Below are positions 31,162-38,927 of a DNA stretch of 50,183 nucleotides, piece after piece. The notes beneath the pieces were generated by a model. The model was not told where the DNA came from, made no database searches, and was given only the letters and a program-made list of their open reading frames with translations. The DNA lies in the NCBI GenBank assembly GCA_021813405.1, contig JAKAKS010000028.1, positions 1 through 50,183 of the forward strand, read 5' to 3'. A program made the translations under genes and the position numbers. The DNA comes from Nitrospirota bacterium (GTDB lineage Bacteria > Nitrospirota > Thermodesulfovibrionia > Thermodesulfovibrionales > JdFR-88). The first letter of the stretch is position 1. Every line of letters starts with the position of its first letter.

Positions 31162-32265
31162 TTACGCGCCCTTATAAGGGTTCTCTTGTTCTTCGACACC
31201 GGGCAGCACGGCTTTGCCACCGAGTTTTTTGAATGCTGCGGTAGTGAAGCCCATTGTGTAGGTGTACATCATCCTTGCCTCTTCCGGACTGGCCTCGAAC
31301 AGATCCTCCTTCATGCCTATGTAATAAACATTCGGCCCGGTTCCGTCCTCCAGAAGCAGCCGGTGGGTCCGGTTGGAGGCGATGAGCTTTGAAACCTCGC
31401 TCTTGCGGTCTAGCAGGTCGCCGAACACTCTTGCCCTGCCCACGCAAGAAGTTGCGCATGCCGGGGCCAGTCCGCGTTCCAGTCTGTGGACGCAAAGGGT
31501 GCATTTGTCCGCCGTTTTCTGGACAGTGTTGAAGAACCGGTTGCCATAAGGACACGCCTCGACGCAGAGGCCGCAGCCGATACACGCGTCGTAATCCACC
31601 AGCACAAGGCCGTCCTGGCGCTTGTATGTCGCCTTCACCGGGCAGGACACGACGCATGGAGGGTTGTCACAATGATTGCACATGGTTGGGAGCATGGATT
31701 TTTTCACGTTCGGAGCGTAGTTGCCGTCTTCCGTAATCACAATCCCGTCATGCCTCGGTTCCATGTGTCCCGTTTCCAGCACTCTCACAGTCGTTCTGAA
31801 ACCGCCCAGGGGGACTTTATTTTCGCTTTTGCAGGCAATAACGCATGCCTGGCAGCCGACGCACCTCCTTAAGTCCATTACCATCGCCCATTTATGTTTC
31901 GGATGGGTTCCTTTGATTTGATGAAAATTGTCATACCAGACCCGCAAACCAGAGGGATTTTCGATCTTGCTCCAGTCGTTCCAATCGTCATTTACGTCAA
32001 AGGATGGGTTCATCCAACCCATCCACCTGTGGTTTTTGATGGGGCCTGTTATCTGTCCTGAATCCAGGGGAGGCGTATCGTAACCGCCGCTCTTGTTCGT
32101 GCTCTTTTTGATTACCGCCTTGGCTTGAGCAAATGCATTGGAAGCCTTGCCGATGAGCGTGCCCATCGCCATAAAACCGCCTGCAGCCATAGCAAACGTC
32201 CTTAGAAAACCTCTTCGCTCGTTTCCAGCGTCAACCGGTTTGTCCTTCTCCGAATGGCCGTCCAT
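31162..32265 (-). CDS. TAT-exported four-cluster FeS electron-transfer subunit
   Basis: 367 residues. A TAT signal (NERRGFLRTFAMAAGG, RR at 17-18) is followed by an about 80-residue segment. After it come four [4Fe-4S] cysteine sets: CVGCQACVIAC (135-145), CNHCDNPPCVVSC, CIGCGLCVEAC and CTLCVHR...CATSC. This is the PhsB/TtrB/NrfC-type beta subunit that carries electrons to the catalytic subunit. I chose the ATG at 32265 because GGAGG sits at ideal spacing and it opens the TAT signal; the longer frame upstream runs through the promoter. It is the first gene after the sigma-54-type promoter, and the catalytic gene starts 44 nt after it. Confidence 0.93.
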   Translation of the reverse strand: MDGHSEKDKPVDAGNERRGFLRTFAMAAGGFMAMGTLIGKASNAFAQAKAVIKKSTNKSGGYDTPPLDSGQITGPIKNHRWMGWMNPSFDVNDDWNDWSKIENPSGLRVWYDNFHQIKGTHPKHKWAMVMDLRRCVGCQACVIACKSENKVPLGGFRTTVRVLETGHMEPRHDGIVITEDGNYAPNVKKSMLPTMCNHCDNPPCVVSCPVKATYKRQDGLVLVDYDACIGCGLCVEACPYGNRFFNTVQKTADKCTLCVHRLERGLAPACATSCVGRARVFGDLLDRKSEVSKLIASNRTHRLLLEDGTGPNVYYIGMKEDLFEASPEEARMMYTYTMGFTTAAFKKLGGKAVLPGVEEQENPYKGA

Positions 32266-32311
32266 CTTGCCTCCTTTTATGAAATCATGAACGATTAAAT
32301 CCTTCTGTTGG

Positions 32312-32330
32312 AAAGCACCTTTTGTGCCAA
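32312..32330 (-). promoter_or_regulatory. Sigma-54 (-24/-12) promoter for the molybdoenzyme operon
   Basis: On the minus strand the sequence reads TTGGCAC, then AAAAG, then GTGCTTT. The GG and GC dinucleotides are exactly 10 bp apart, as RpoN requires (consensus TGGCAC-N5-TTGCW; the TGC matches, one T is G). Transcription would begin near 32305, giving a leader of about 40 nt to the ATG at 32265. The NtrC-type activator gene is immediately upstream. Confidence 0.8.
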
Positions 32331-32370
32331 TTGCAAGTTGTTGAATTTTTTGAGAAGTTATTTTGCAGAA

Positions 32371-32388
32371 TGTTACAGAAAAGTAACA
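32371..32388. promoter_or_regulatory. Activator-binding palindrome (UAS), proximal
   Basis: TGTTAC-AGAAAA-GTAACA, a perfect 6-bp inverted repeat with a 6-bp spacer, about 40-60 bp upstream of the -24 element. The same pattern recurs at 32462-32479. It is the likely binding site of the adjacent sigma-54 response regulator. Confidence 0.72.
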
Positions 32389-32461
32389 CAGCAGGCCGGA
32401 TTTAAAATACAACCACTTAATTTAAAACAAAAAATATGTTACTTTGGAAAAAATCCTGTAT

Positions 32462-32479
32462 TGTTACGATTAGGTAACG
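32462..32479. promoter_or_regulatory. Activator-binding palindrome (UAS), distal
   Basis: TGTTAC-GATTAG-GTAACG, one mismatch from perfect symmetry, 91 bp from the proximal copy and directly abutting the stop codon of the activator gene. A lone half site (TGTTAC) lies between them near 32437. Two sites at a helical-scale distance are usual for NtrC-type activators. Confidence 0.68.
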
Positions 32480-33814
32480 CTATTCGATTTTATAAGAATT
32501 CAGTTTTTCCCAAAGGGTTTTCCTGCTTATGCCAAGCATTTCAGCGGCCCGGGTCTTATTGCCCTGGGTTATGTCCAGCACTTTAAGGATGTGGTTCTTC
32601 TCGGCGGAGGCTGCAACATCGCTAAGAAGTGCGGTGCCCGGAGTTTGACTATGGCCAGCTACGGGCAAAGGGAGATCATTCCTTTGGATAACGCCGGGCG
32701 CCAGGATAGCGCATCTTTCAACAATATTTTCAAGCTCCCGGACATTGCCCGAGTAATCATAGGCCAGCAGTGCGTCGAAAGCCTCCTTTGAGAACCTGAT
32801 ATCTTTCGAAAGTTTACTCCTGTACTTTGCCGTAAAGAATTCTATGAGGGCGGGAATGTCCTCGCGCCTGTCCCGGAGAGGCGGAAGAACTATGGGTACT
32901 ACATTCAGCCTGTAAAACAGGTCTTCCCTGAAACGGCCGGTCTTCACCTCCTGTTCAAGGTTTTTATTCGTTGCGGCGATGATCCGCACGTCTGTTGACA
33001 GTGTGGCAGCTCCCCCGACCCTTTCGAATTGCCTCTCCTGTATGGCCCTTAATATTTTTGCCTGGGTAAACAGAGGAAGATCGCCGATTTCGTCAAGAAA
33101 GATGGTGCCGCCGTCCGCAAGTTCAAACCTGCCCGGTTTTCTCTTTAATGCGCCGGTAAACGCCCCTTTTTCATATCCGAACAATTCGCTCTCGATAAGC
33201 CCTTCGGGCAGGGCGGCGCAATTTACCTTGATGAGAGGTCTTCCCCTGCGCTTGCTCTTGAAGTGGATGGCAGTGGCCACAAGCTCCTTGCCGGTACCGC
33301 TTTCTCCCTGGATCAAAACAGTTGAATCCGATGCGGAGACCCGTTCAATAAGTGAATAGACACTCTGCATTCCTGGCCCCTCGCCAATAATGTCAGGCGG
33401 GCGGCTGCACCTGGCCAGGTCCTTCCTGAGCCTGATGTTTTCTTCCTTGAGCTTTTTCATTTCCAGCGCCCGCTTGATCAGCAGGAAGAACTCGTCAAGG
33501 GAGAACGGTTTTGTTATATAGTCAAACGCCCCAAGCCTCATGGCTTCAACGGCGTCCTTTATCGTCCCGTAGGCCGTCATTACGATCACCGGAATATCCT
33601 TTGCGGCAGTTATTTCCCTCACAATATCGAAACCGTCCATGTCGGGCAGCCTGAAATCAGTAACGGCGACATCATAACGGCTTTGTCTAAGGGCATTGAC
33701 AGCCTCAGCCCCTGTCTCAAAGGCCGTTACGCCGTAGCCTGCCCTCGACAAAGCATCTTCAAGGCTTATTCGCATGAGTTTGTCGTCTTCTATCATCAGG
33801 ACTGTTTCTTTCAT
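32480..33814 (-). CDS. Sigma-54-dependent response regulator (NtrC family)
   Basis: 444 residues. Receiver domain (1-120) with phospho-acceptor Asp53 in VTDFRLPD and Lys102. AAA+ domain (about 143-370) with Walker A GESGTGKE (170-177), the sigma-54 contact loop GAFTGA (217-222) and Walker B GTIFLDEIG. Fis-type helix-turn-helix at the C terminus (KTRAAEMLGISRKTLWEKLN). It should remodel the RpoN holoenzyme when phosphorylated and bind the TGTTAC-N6-GTAACA palindromes next door. Its start overlaps the kinase stop (ATGA), marking that kinase as the partner. All key residues are present. Confidence 0.95.
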   Translation of the reverse strand: MKETVLMIEDDKLMRISLEDALSRAGYGVTAFETGAEAVNALRQSRYDVAVTDFRLPDMDGFDIVREITAAKDIPVIVMTAYGTIKDAVEAMRLGAFDYITKPFSLDEFFLLIKRALEMKKLKEENIRLRKDLARCSRPPDIIGEGPGMQSVYSLIERVSASDSTVLIQGESGTGKELVATAIHFKSKRRGRPLIKVNCAALPEGLIESELFGYEKGAFTGALKRKPGRFELADGGTIFLDEIGDLPLFTQAKILRAIQERQFERVGGAATLSTDVRIIAATNKNLEQEVKTGRFREDLFYRLNVVPIVLPPLRDRREDIPALIEFFTAKYRSKLSKDIRFSKEAFDALLAYDYSGNVRELENIVERCAILAPGVIQRNDLPLPVAGHSQTPGTALLSDVAASAEKNHILKVLDITQGNKTRAAEMLGISRKTLWEKLNSYKIE

Positions 33815-35280
33815 GAGACGGCCTCCACCGGAAACTTCAGAATAAACCTGCTGCCTTTTTGCTGTTCGCTTTCCACGGCTATCTCGCCATTGTAGTGCCT
33901 GATTATTTCATACGTCAACCATAGCCCCAGCCCTGTCCCTTCTCCGGCGGGTTTTGTGGTAAAAAACGGGTCGAATAACTTCCCTATATGCTCCGCCTGG
34001 ATGCCGCAACCATTATCTATGACCTCGATTAACAGCTGCGTGTCTTTGATCTTGCCGTTAATCTCAAGGACGCCGCCGTCCTTCATTGCCTGGATCGAAT
34101 TGATAAAAAGGTTCAGAAATATTTGCTGTAAATCGTGAACATCAAACGTGAAGCTCAAGTCCTCCGGCACTTCGTTTTTGAAGGCGATCCTGCCCTTTTT
34201 CATCTTGTATTCAAGAAAAGAGTATGCATTGGCAACGGCGCTCCTGATATTGATAACAACTGGCTTGTGCTCTTCTTTTCTAGACATCCACAAAAGCTTG
34301 CTCACTGTGCTTTCTATACGCCCCATGCCCTCATTTACCAGATCAAGGTACTTTTGCCGGAGTTCGGGGTCGCCTCCGTTCTCCCTGAGCATCTGGACAA
34401 AGTTGAATATCCCGCCAAGCGGGTTGTTTATTTCATGGGCAACCCCGGAGGCAAGAATGCCAACCGAGGCAAGCTTTTCCGACTGGACCAGCTTTTCATG
34501 TGTTTTCTTCAGTTCCTCGTTGGCCTGCCTGATCCTTGCGATCATGCTGTTGAATCTCTTGCCCAAAACGGCAAGCTCGTCATGCCCCTTCACCTCAACT
34601 TTAAGATCGAGATAATCACCCCTGGCCTTTTCCATAGTATTCGACAGGTGAATAATGGGGCTGATAAACCGTCGGCTCAAAAGCATGATAATTGCGAACC
34701 CGCCAATGAGGAATATCACAGTCATGAGCACGATCTTCCTGATTGTAGCAAGTATTTCGTGCTCCGCTTTTTCAAGAGATATCCCCAGTTTAAGGGTACC
34801 CCATCTTTTCATCCCTATTGAAAGCGGCACACCGATGTCGATGGCGTCATGGCCTCCGGCCGAGAAATGCTGCACGATGGTATGGCCCTCGGCAAGGGCC
34901 TTTTTGGTCATGGGGTCGGCGTATACCTTCCCGTATTCTCTGATGTCATTATCGGATATCACCTTGCCATGATCGTCCAGGACCGCGATATAAAGAAGCG
35001 ACAGGTCCTTTCTCTTGAACATCTCCTGTATGTAGTCATCTAGAAGCCCTCCTTCTTCAACGAGTCCGAGCCTCTCATATATCCGGTCGTTAATTATCGG
35101 GATGGAGAGTGTTTCCCCGAGCAGACGCCCCTGTTTTTCAGCCGCCGCATACAGCACGTCTTTTTCCCTTTCGACCGTTAGATATCCCGCTATGCTCATG
35201 GCCGCGATAATAGCGCAGGTCGTAATAATGAAGAACTTGGTTTTCATTCCCAGCCGTGAAAGGAATGCCGCCATCGTCAT
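33811..35280 (-). CDS. Membrane sensor histidine kinase, partner of the sigma-54 regulator
   Basis: 489 residues. TM1 (about 14-32), an extracytoplasmic PAS/Cache-like sensor (33-180; DDHGKVISDNDIREYGK is typical), TM2 (183-202), HAMP (about 205-255), a coiled linker, HisKA with phospho-His near residue 282 (ILASGVAHEINNPLGG) and HATPase (DNGCGIQAEHIGKLFDPFFT; GEGTGLGLWLTYEI). The ATG at 35280 overlaps the stop of the binding-protein gene (ATGA), and its stop overlaps the regulator start. Three consecutive overlaps mean binding protein, kinase and regulator are made in step. A direct substrate/binding-protein contact with the sensor is inferred. Confidence 0.93.
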   Translation of the reverse strand: MTMAAFLSRLGMKTKFFIITTCAIIAAMSIAGYLTVEREKDVLYAAAEKQGRLLGETLSIPIINDRIYERLGLVEEGGLLDDYIQEMFKRKDLSLLYIAVLDDHGKVISDNDIREYGKVYADPMTKKALAEGHTIVQHFSAGGHDAIDIGVPLSIGMKRWGTLKLGISLEKAEHEILATIRKIVLMTVIFLIGGFAIIMLLSRRFISPIIHLSNTMEKARGDYLDLKVEVKGHDELAVLGKRFNSMIARIRQANEELKKTHEKLVQSEKLASVGILASGVAHEINNPLGGIFNFVQMLRENGGDPELRQKYLDLVNEGMGRIESTVSKLLWMSRKEEHKPVVINIRSAVANAYSFLEYKMKKGRIAFKNEVPEDLSFTFDVHDLQQIFLNLFINSIQAMKDGGVLEINGKIKDTQLLIEVIDNGCGIQAEHIGKLFDPFFTTKPAGEGTGLGLWLTYEIIRHYNGEIAVESEQQKGSRFILKFPVEAVS

Positions 35281-36956
35281 AGCTTCATCTTCGGATGGGA
35301 TTTCAATACACAGGATTTGCATGTTTTTTTGCATATTCCCGTGTAATTACTCTCTTTGGCCTTCACAAAACCATGCTGCAACCCCATGTTCTTCAGTACC
35401 TCTCCGCTTTTTGTACCGGGTTTTAACAGCTTCAGGGCTTTTTTTACCATTTCCACAATCCTCACCGGCACCTTCGGCCCTATGACAATAGGCCCTGCCG
35501 GTATCGGACCTGATTCCGCAATTATTTTCAGGCCAAGGCGGTTAAATTTCCTGGCGGACGTGTCCCTGACAGCCCCCGCATCATATTCACCACTGAGCAC
35601 GGCCTTTGCAACGGATTCGTCATAATCAAAATTCGCATAAGATCTGAGATCTTCGGAATGTATCCCGGATTCCGCCAGCAGATAATGCGGGACCATGTCG
35701 CCCGCAGCAGATTCTGCCGCGCCAAAGGCAAAAGACCTGCCCTTAATATCCGGCATGCCGCGAACAGGCCCGTCATTTCTGGCTATTATCACGCTCTTGT
35801 AATATGCTCCACCAGGCCTCAGGATGCAGAGTGCGCCATATTTTTTATGCGCCTCCAGATATGTAAGCGGCCCCAGAAAAGCAAAATCGATTGTGCCGTT
35901 TCCTATGTCGGCAACCGTATCTTCGTAGGATCTTCTTAAGACCAGTTCAAATTTGTAGTGTGTTGCCTCCGAAAGGTAATCAAGAAGGGGCTGATATTTT
36001 TCATACTCGATCCTCGGGTTGTCTCTTGGGACAACGCCAAAATATATGATCCCTTTTTCTCTTGAAACCCCAATCCCCGCATTGACCTGCCGCTCCATCC
36101 TGCGCACGGAATTGTAATCGGCATCTGCAACTACGCTGAACTTATCAATCATCATCGCATTGAGAATAGCTTTACCTTTGGGGTCCTTGTCCATACCCAG
36201 AAGTATGGCCTTTATTTTTTTCTTAAGGCCCTTATCAATATCGGCGTTGATAACTACAGGCGGTGTCCCAAATGGCGGAGATTCCTCAATGACTCTTGTA
36301 AATGCAGCATATGGAGAATGGCTTTTTATTAAATAATTGTAAACAAGACCGTCTACACAAGCCCCGTCAATCTGCCCCTTGGCTACCATGGCGATTGATT
36401 TGTCATGGCTGTAACTATAAATATATTTGCCAAAAAAAGTCCTTGGCGTGTAATGCATTCTTGAGAGTTTATAGGCTACATAAAGCCTGCCTGAATTTGA
36501 CCGGGGGTCAGTAAATGCGAAGGTTTTCCCCTTCAGGTCCGCAAAAGATTTTATCTGGCTGTTTTTATTGACAATGATATATGAGTTATAAGTCAATTTG
36601 CCGTTCACAACCGGTGCAGCCAGAAGCTCAACGCCGGATTTATCATGATCATGAACGTACGGACCGGAACAAATAAACGCCACATCTACTTCTTTTTTCC
36701 CCAGGAGATGGTCCATATCGGCATAATCCAGACGGTAAACCAGCTGGACTGCCATACCAAGCTTTTTCCCAATGTAATCGGCAATATTCTGATAATATCT
36801 GACCGAATCAAGCGGTGTAATCATGGAGGCCACGCCAATTTTTAGGGGATGCCGATTGATTTCGTGTTGTGCAGGATACACTTTTGCCGGAGCCAAACAG
36901 AGGACAAAAAAAATGACAAAGGGGATTAAAAAAGCCCTTTTATACTTCCAGTTCAA
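35277..36956 (-). CDS. Tandem PhnD-like periplasmic binding protein, likely sensor accessory
   Basis: 559 residues. Signal peptide AFLIPFVIFFVLCLAPAKVY, then two consecutive type-2 periplasmic binding domains of the phosphate/phosphonate (PhnD) kind. The first (about 35-300) contains IGVASMITPLDSVRYY and VDVAFICSGPYV; the second (about 305-535) contains FGVVPRDNPRIEYEKY and IDFAFLGPLTYL. A short Cys tail follows (GICKKTCKSC). There is no ABC transporter here. Next to a kinase this resembles the PhnD-like sensing part of TtrS-type kinases, here split off as a separate protein. A TTG at 36956 is chosen because it has AAAGGTGA upstream and starts a clean signal peptide; the TTG at 36998 would put it inside the chain. 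Confidence 0.85.
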   Translation of the reverse strand: MNWKYKRAFLIPFVIFFVLCLAPAKVYPAQHEINRHPLKIGVASMITPLDSVRYYQNIADYIGKKLGMAVQLVYRLDYADMDHLLGKKEVDVAFICSGPYVHDHDKSGVELLAAPVVNGKLTYNSYIIVNKNSQIKSFADLKGKTFAFTDPRSNSGRLYVAYKLSRMHYTPRTFFGKYIYSYSHDKSIAMVAKGQIDGACVDGLVYNYLIKSHSPYAAFTRVIEESPPFGTPPVVINADIDKGLKKKIKAILLGMDKDPKGKAILNAMMIDKFSVVADADYNSVRRMERQVNAGIGVSREKGIIYFGVVPRDNPRIEYEKYQPLLDYLSEATHYKFELVLRRSYEDTVADIGNGTIDFAFLGPLTYLEAHKKYGALCILRPGGAYYKSVIIARNDGPVRGMPDIKGRSFAFGAAESAAGDMVPHYLLAESGIHSEDLRSYANFDYDESVAKAVLSGEYDAGAVRDTSARKFNRLGLKIIAESGPIPAGPIVIGPKVPVRIVEMVKKALKLLKPGTKSGEVLKNMGLQHGFVKAKESNYTGICKKTCKSCVLKSHPKMKL

Positions 36957-37014
36957 ATAATCACCTTTTCTACATTTGTGCCCAGAATACTCTTTCAAAA
37001 AATAAAGACATTCC

Positions 37015-37455
37015 TTATGGGATAACCTTTATTCTATCCCCTTTTTTTAATATCCCGCCACTCAATACCTTTACGAATATACCCTCCTTTGGCATCACGC
37101 AGTCGCCGGCCTGATAGTAAATCGCGCATCTTGTGTGGCACTCTTTTCCAATCTGGCTCACTTCGGCACTGACATCTTCTCCTATTGCAAGCAGCGTCCC
37201 AACTGGTAGGTTCATAAGGTCAATCCCTTCAGTTGTAATATTTTCGGCAAAATCTCCGGGCTTCACATCAAGCCCTTTGTCCTGCATCTTTTTTATGCTT
37301 TCCATGGCAAGTAAACTAACCTGCCTGTGCCACTCAGAGGAGGCATGGGCGTCTCCTTCTATGCCGTAGCCGCTCTTTAGAATGACCTCATTCACTGGCC
37401 TCTTTCTAACGCCTTTTTTCTCGCTGATATTGAGAGAGATTATTTTACCCGGCAT
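37015..37455 (-). CDS. MOSC-domain protein
   Basis: 146 residues of the MOSC (Moco sulfurase C-terminal) family: GYGIEGDAHASSEWHRQVSLLA near residue 30, PGDFAENITTEGIDLMNLPVG, and the conserved Cys motif GKECHTRCAIYYQAGDCVMP. MOSC domains handle molybdenum cofactor or carry sulfur to metal centres, and stand-alone ones often sit beside molybdoenzymes, as here. First gene of the unit running MOSC, binding protein, kinase, regulator. A good sigma-70-type promoter ends only about 4-10 nt before its ATG, so the transcript may be nearly leaderless. Confidence 0.88.
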   Translation of the reverse strand: MPGKIISLNISEKKGVRKRPVNEVILKSGYGIEGDAHASSEWHRQVSLLAMESIKKMQDKGLDVKPGDFAENITTEGIDLMNLPVGTLLAIGEDVSAEVSQIGKECHTRCAIYYQAGDCVMPKEGIFVKVLSGGILKKGDRIKVIP

Positions 37456-37465
37456 AGACTATACA

Positions 37466-37494
37466 ATGATAAGATATCTGACCAGAACTGGCAA
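37466..37494 (-). promoter_or_regulatory. Promoter of the MOSC/sensor unit
   Basis: On the minus strand TTGCCA (37494-37489) and TATCAT (37471-37466) are 17 bp apart. The expected start site is within about 5 nt of the MOSC ATG at 37455, leaving little or no leader. No Shine-Dalgarno sequence precedes that ATG. Confidence 0.6.
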
Positions 37495-37606
37495 GTAAAT
37501 CACTGTTCATGGAACTCAGTATCATCGGTAAGCGTTTAATTAACAGCATCTACCGCTGCGGGGGAGGCCTGCCGTGCCATGCTATGCCTGAATAACACTC
37601 AGTAAT

Positions 37607-37739
37607 GTAGGCTGGGCTGAGCGCAACATAGCCCATCATGCCTTGTTACGGGTTTTAAATGAATATACGCCATGTGCCCGGAAAAATCATCAATACCCCT
37701 ATTGAATTGCTGGGCTTCGCTGCCCTCAGCCCAGCCTGC
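37607..37739. repeat. REP-like inverted repeat pair
   Basis: The left arm 37607-37635 begins GTAGGCTGGGCTGAGCGC and the right arm 37711-37739 is its reverse complement at 24 of 29 positions, with 75 bp between. This TGGGCTTCGC/GCTGAGCCCA type of palindromic sequence is a common dispersed repeat in bacteria. It may be a REP/BIME-like unit mobilised by a RAYT-type transposase, but none is encoded in this window. Confidence 0.65.
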
Positions 37740-37931
37740 AAAATTTAAATTCTGCTTGTACTAAGCACGTTTTTGCCATTGTTTTCAAGGCATGCTTCAG
37801 GGGGTAACTTGCTACCTTAAAAAAGGCTTTTTTCATAAGGACTGGAAGGGGTAATTAAAACCTGCTTGAAGCCGTGGAAGGGATTGGTTATCATATGAAT
37901 CAGACACCGCTGCCTCGTACCCCCAAAAAAC

Positions 37932-37973
37932 ATGACATAAATTTCATGACACATGTCATATTGACAATGTCAT
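37932..37973. promoter_or_regulatory. Symmetric four-heptad operator, copy 2, overlapping a promoter
   Basis: ATGACAT at 37932-37938, ATGACAC at 37946-37952, ATGTCAT at 37953-37959 and ATGTCAT at 37967-37973, with equal N7 spacers. The layout is the same 42-bp one as at 3102-3143, with one base different. A plus-strand TTGACA (37961-37966) lies in the right spacer and TATGAT follows at 37986-37991 (19-bp spacing), so binding would cover the -35 box. The site is 310 bp upstream of the Met-rich protein gene. Confidence 0.75.
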
Positions 37974-38284
37974 GGCAGGAAGCATTATGATACCTTGTAC
38001 GAGGGCCCTGCCCTCTATGCTCTTTGAAAAGGCATAAATTTAAAATCAGCCGCTTAGTAATGGACCGGGGGGCAAAGAGATTGAACAGACGGAACATAAA
38101 TTTCGGCGCAATTTGCTGAAAACAAAAGAAAATCCCAAAAAGGCTGGAACATATAAAAAAAAGGCAGTCCTTCCACCGAAGGCCAGGGGCCTGATTTCGT
38201 TTTTTTCCGCCGGTAAAACCGGTGATATAATCTTTTCAGGAACGGGCACCATGTAATCCATGTTTTTCAAAGGAGGGCTTTTAA

Positions 38285-38887
38285 ATGAAAAAAAAGGAAA
38301 TCTATGCGGCCTTGTTTTTTACCATCATCCTCTCCGGGCTGTTTGCCGCCGGATTGGCCATGGCCGCGCAAATGCAGGACAACTCCGGCTACGGCTGCAT
38401 GAATACGCCTGAAGGCATGATGAATTGCGGCGTGTGCGGATGCACAAAGGTGCCAGGTGGAGCTGCGGGCTGCATGAATATGCCGGGCGGCATGGGCATG
38501 ATGGGAGCAGGCAGCATGGGCGGCATGATGGGAATGGGCGGCATGAAGATGATGGACAGGCGGATGGAAGTAATGTCCGCAATAGGCGTTGCCGCCGGCC
38601 CGGCGATTTCACCATTTGGCTCAACGATGGCAAAGGATATAATGCAGGACCCGGAGATAAAACAATTTCTGGACAGCACTAAAAAACTGAGGCTGGAGCT
38701 TGTTCAAAAGAGGTTCAGTTATTACGAGGCCCTTAGAAACCCCGCCACCAAGCCGGAGCAGATAATAACCATGCGGAAGGAGCTAAGACGTCTCCAGAAA
38801 GAGATATGGGACAAATCCCCGTTCAAGGCTGGCGGCTTGTGCGGCCCCCGAGAGGCCGGCTGGGACACCGGAGATGATTCTCGATAG
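38285..38887 (+). CDS. Met/Gly-rich periplasmic protein, CpxP/ZraP-like
   Basis: 200 residues with a signal peptide (LFFTIILSGLFAAGLAMA). Residues about 38-90 are extremely rich in Met and Gly (GGMGMMGAGSMGGMMGMGG), with Cys pairs (NCGVCGC) typical of copper or soft-metal binding. The helical end (LELVQKRFSYYEALRNP; MRKELRRLQKEIWDKSPF) resembles the Spy/CpxP/ZraP periplasmic chaperone group. The proposed role is metal-stress protection or chaperoning; the metal is not known. AGGAGG precedes the ATG, and TATAAT at 38226-38231 is a good -10 box with a weak -35. The upstream four-heptad operator may control it. Confidence 0.8.
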   Translation: MKKKEIYAALFFTIILSGLFAAGLAMAAQMQDNSGYGCMNTPEGMMNCGVCGCTKVPGGAAGCMNMPGGMGMMGAGSMGGMMGMGGMKMMDRRMEVMSAIGVAAGPAISPFGSTMAKDIMQDPEIKQFLDSTKKLRLELVQKRFSYYEALRNPATKPEQIITMRKELRRLQKEIWDKSPFKAGGLCGPREAGWDTGDDSR

Positions 38888-38927
38888 AAAAAAGCAAAGC
38901 AGGCAAGGCCTGGAAAAAATTTGCCGA

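Larger units (their letters stand above)
37456..38284. other. 829-bp intergenic region with repeat, operator and promoters
   Basis: Holds the MOSC promoter, a REP-like inverted pair (37607-37739), an A6/T6 hairpin near 37819-37833, the second four-heptad operator (37932-37973) and possible plus-strand promoters. One open frame at 38044-38256 on the plus strand encodes EQTEHKFRRNLL and beyond but lacks ATG, GTG or TTG, so it is not called a gene. Divergent from the MOSC unit; the plus-strand product is the Met-rich protein at 38285. Confidence 0.6.

Noticed and set aside
32266-32412. 49-residue N-terminal extension of the FeS subunit
   Set aside because: It would be read through the -24/-12 promoter and the proximal palindrome, and the TAT signal begins only after the ATG at 32265, which has GGAGG.
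38046-38270. 74-codon minus-strand ORF opposite the region before the Met-rich gene
   Set aside because: No ribosome site, low-complexity Leu/Pro/Phe content, and it covers the plus-strand promoter.
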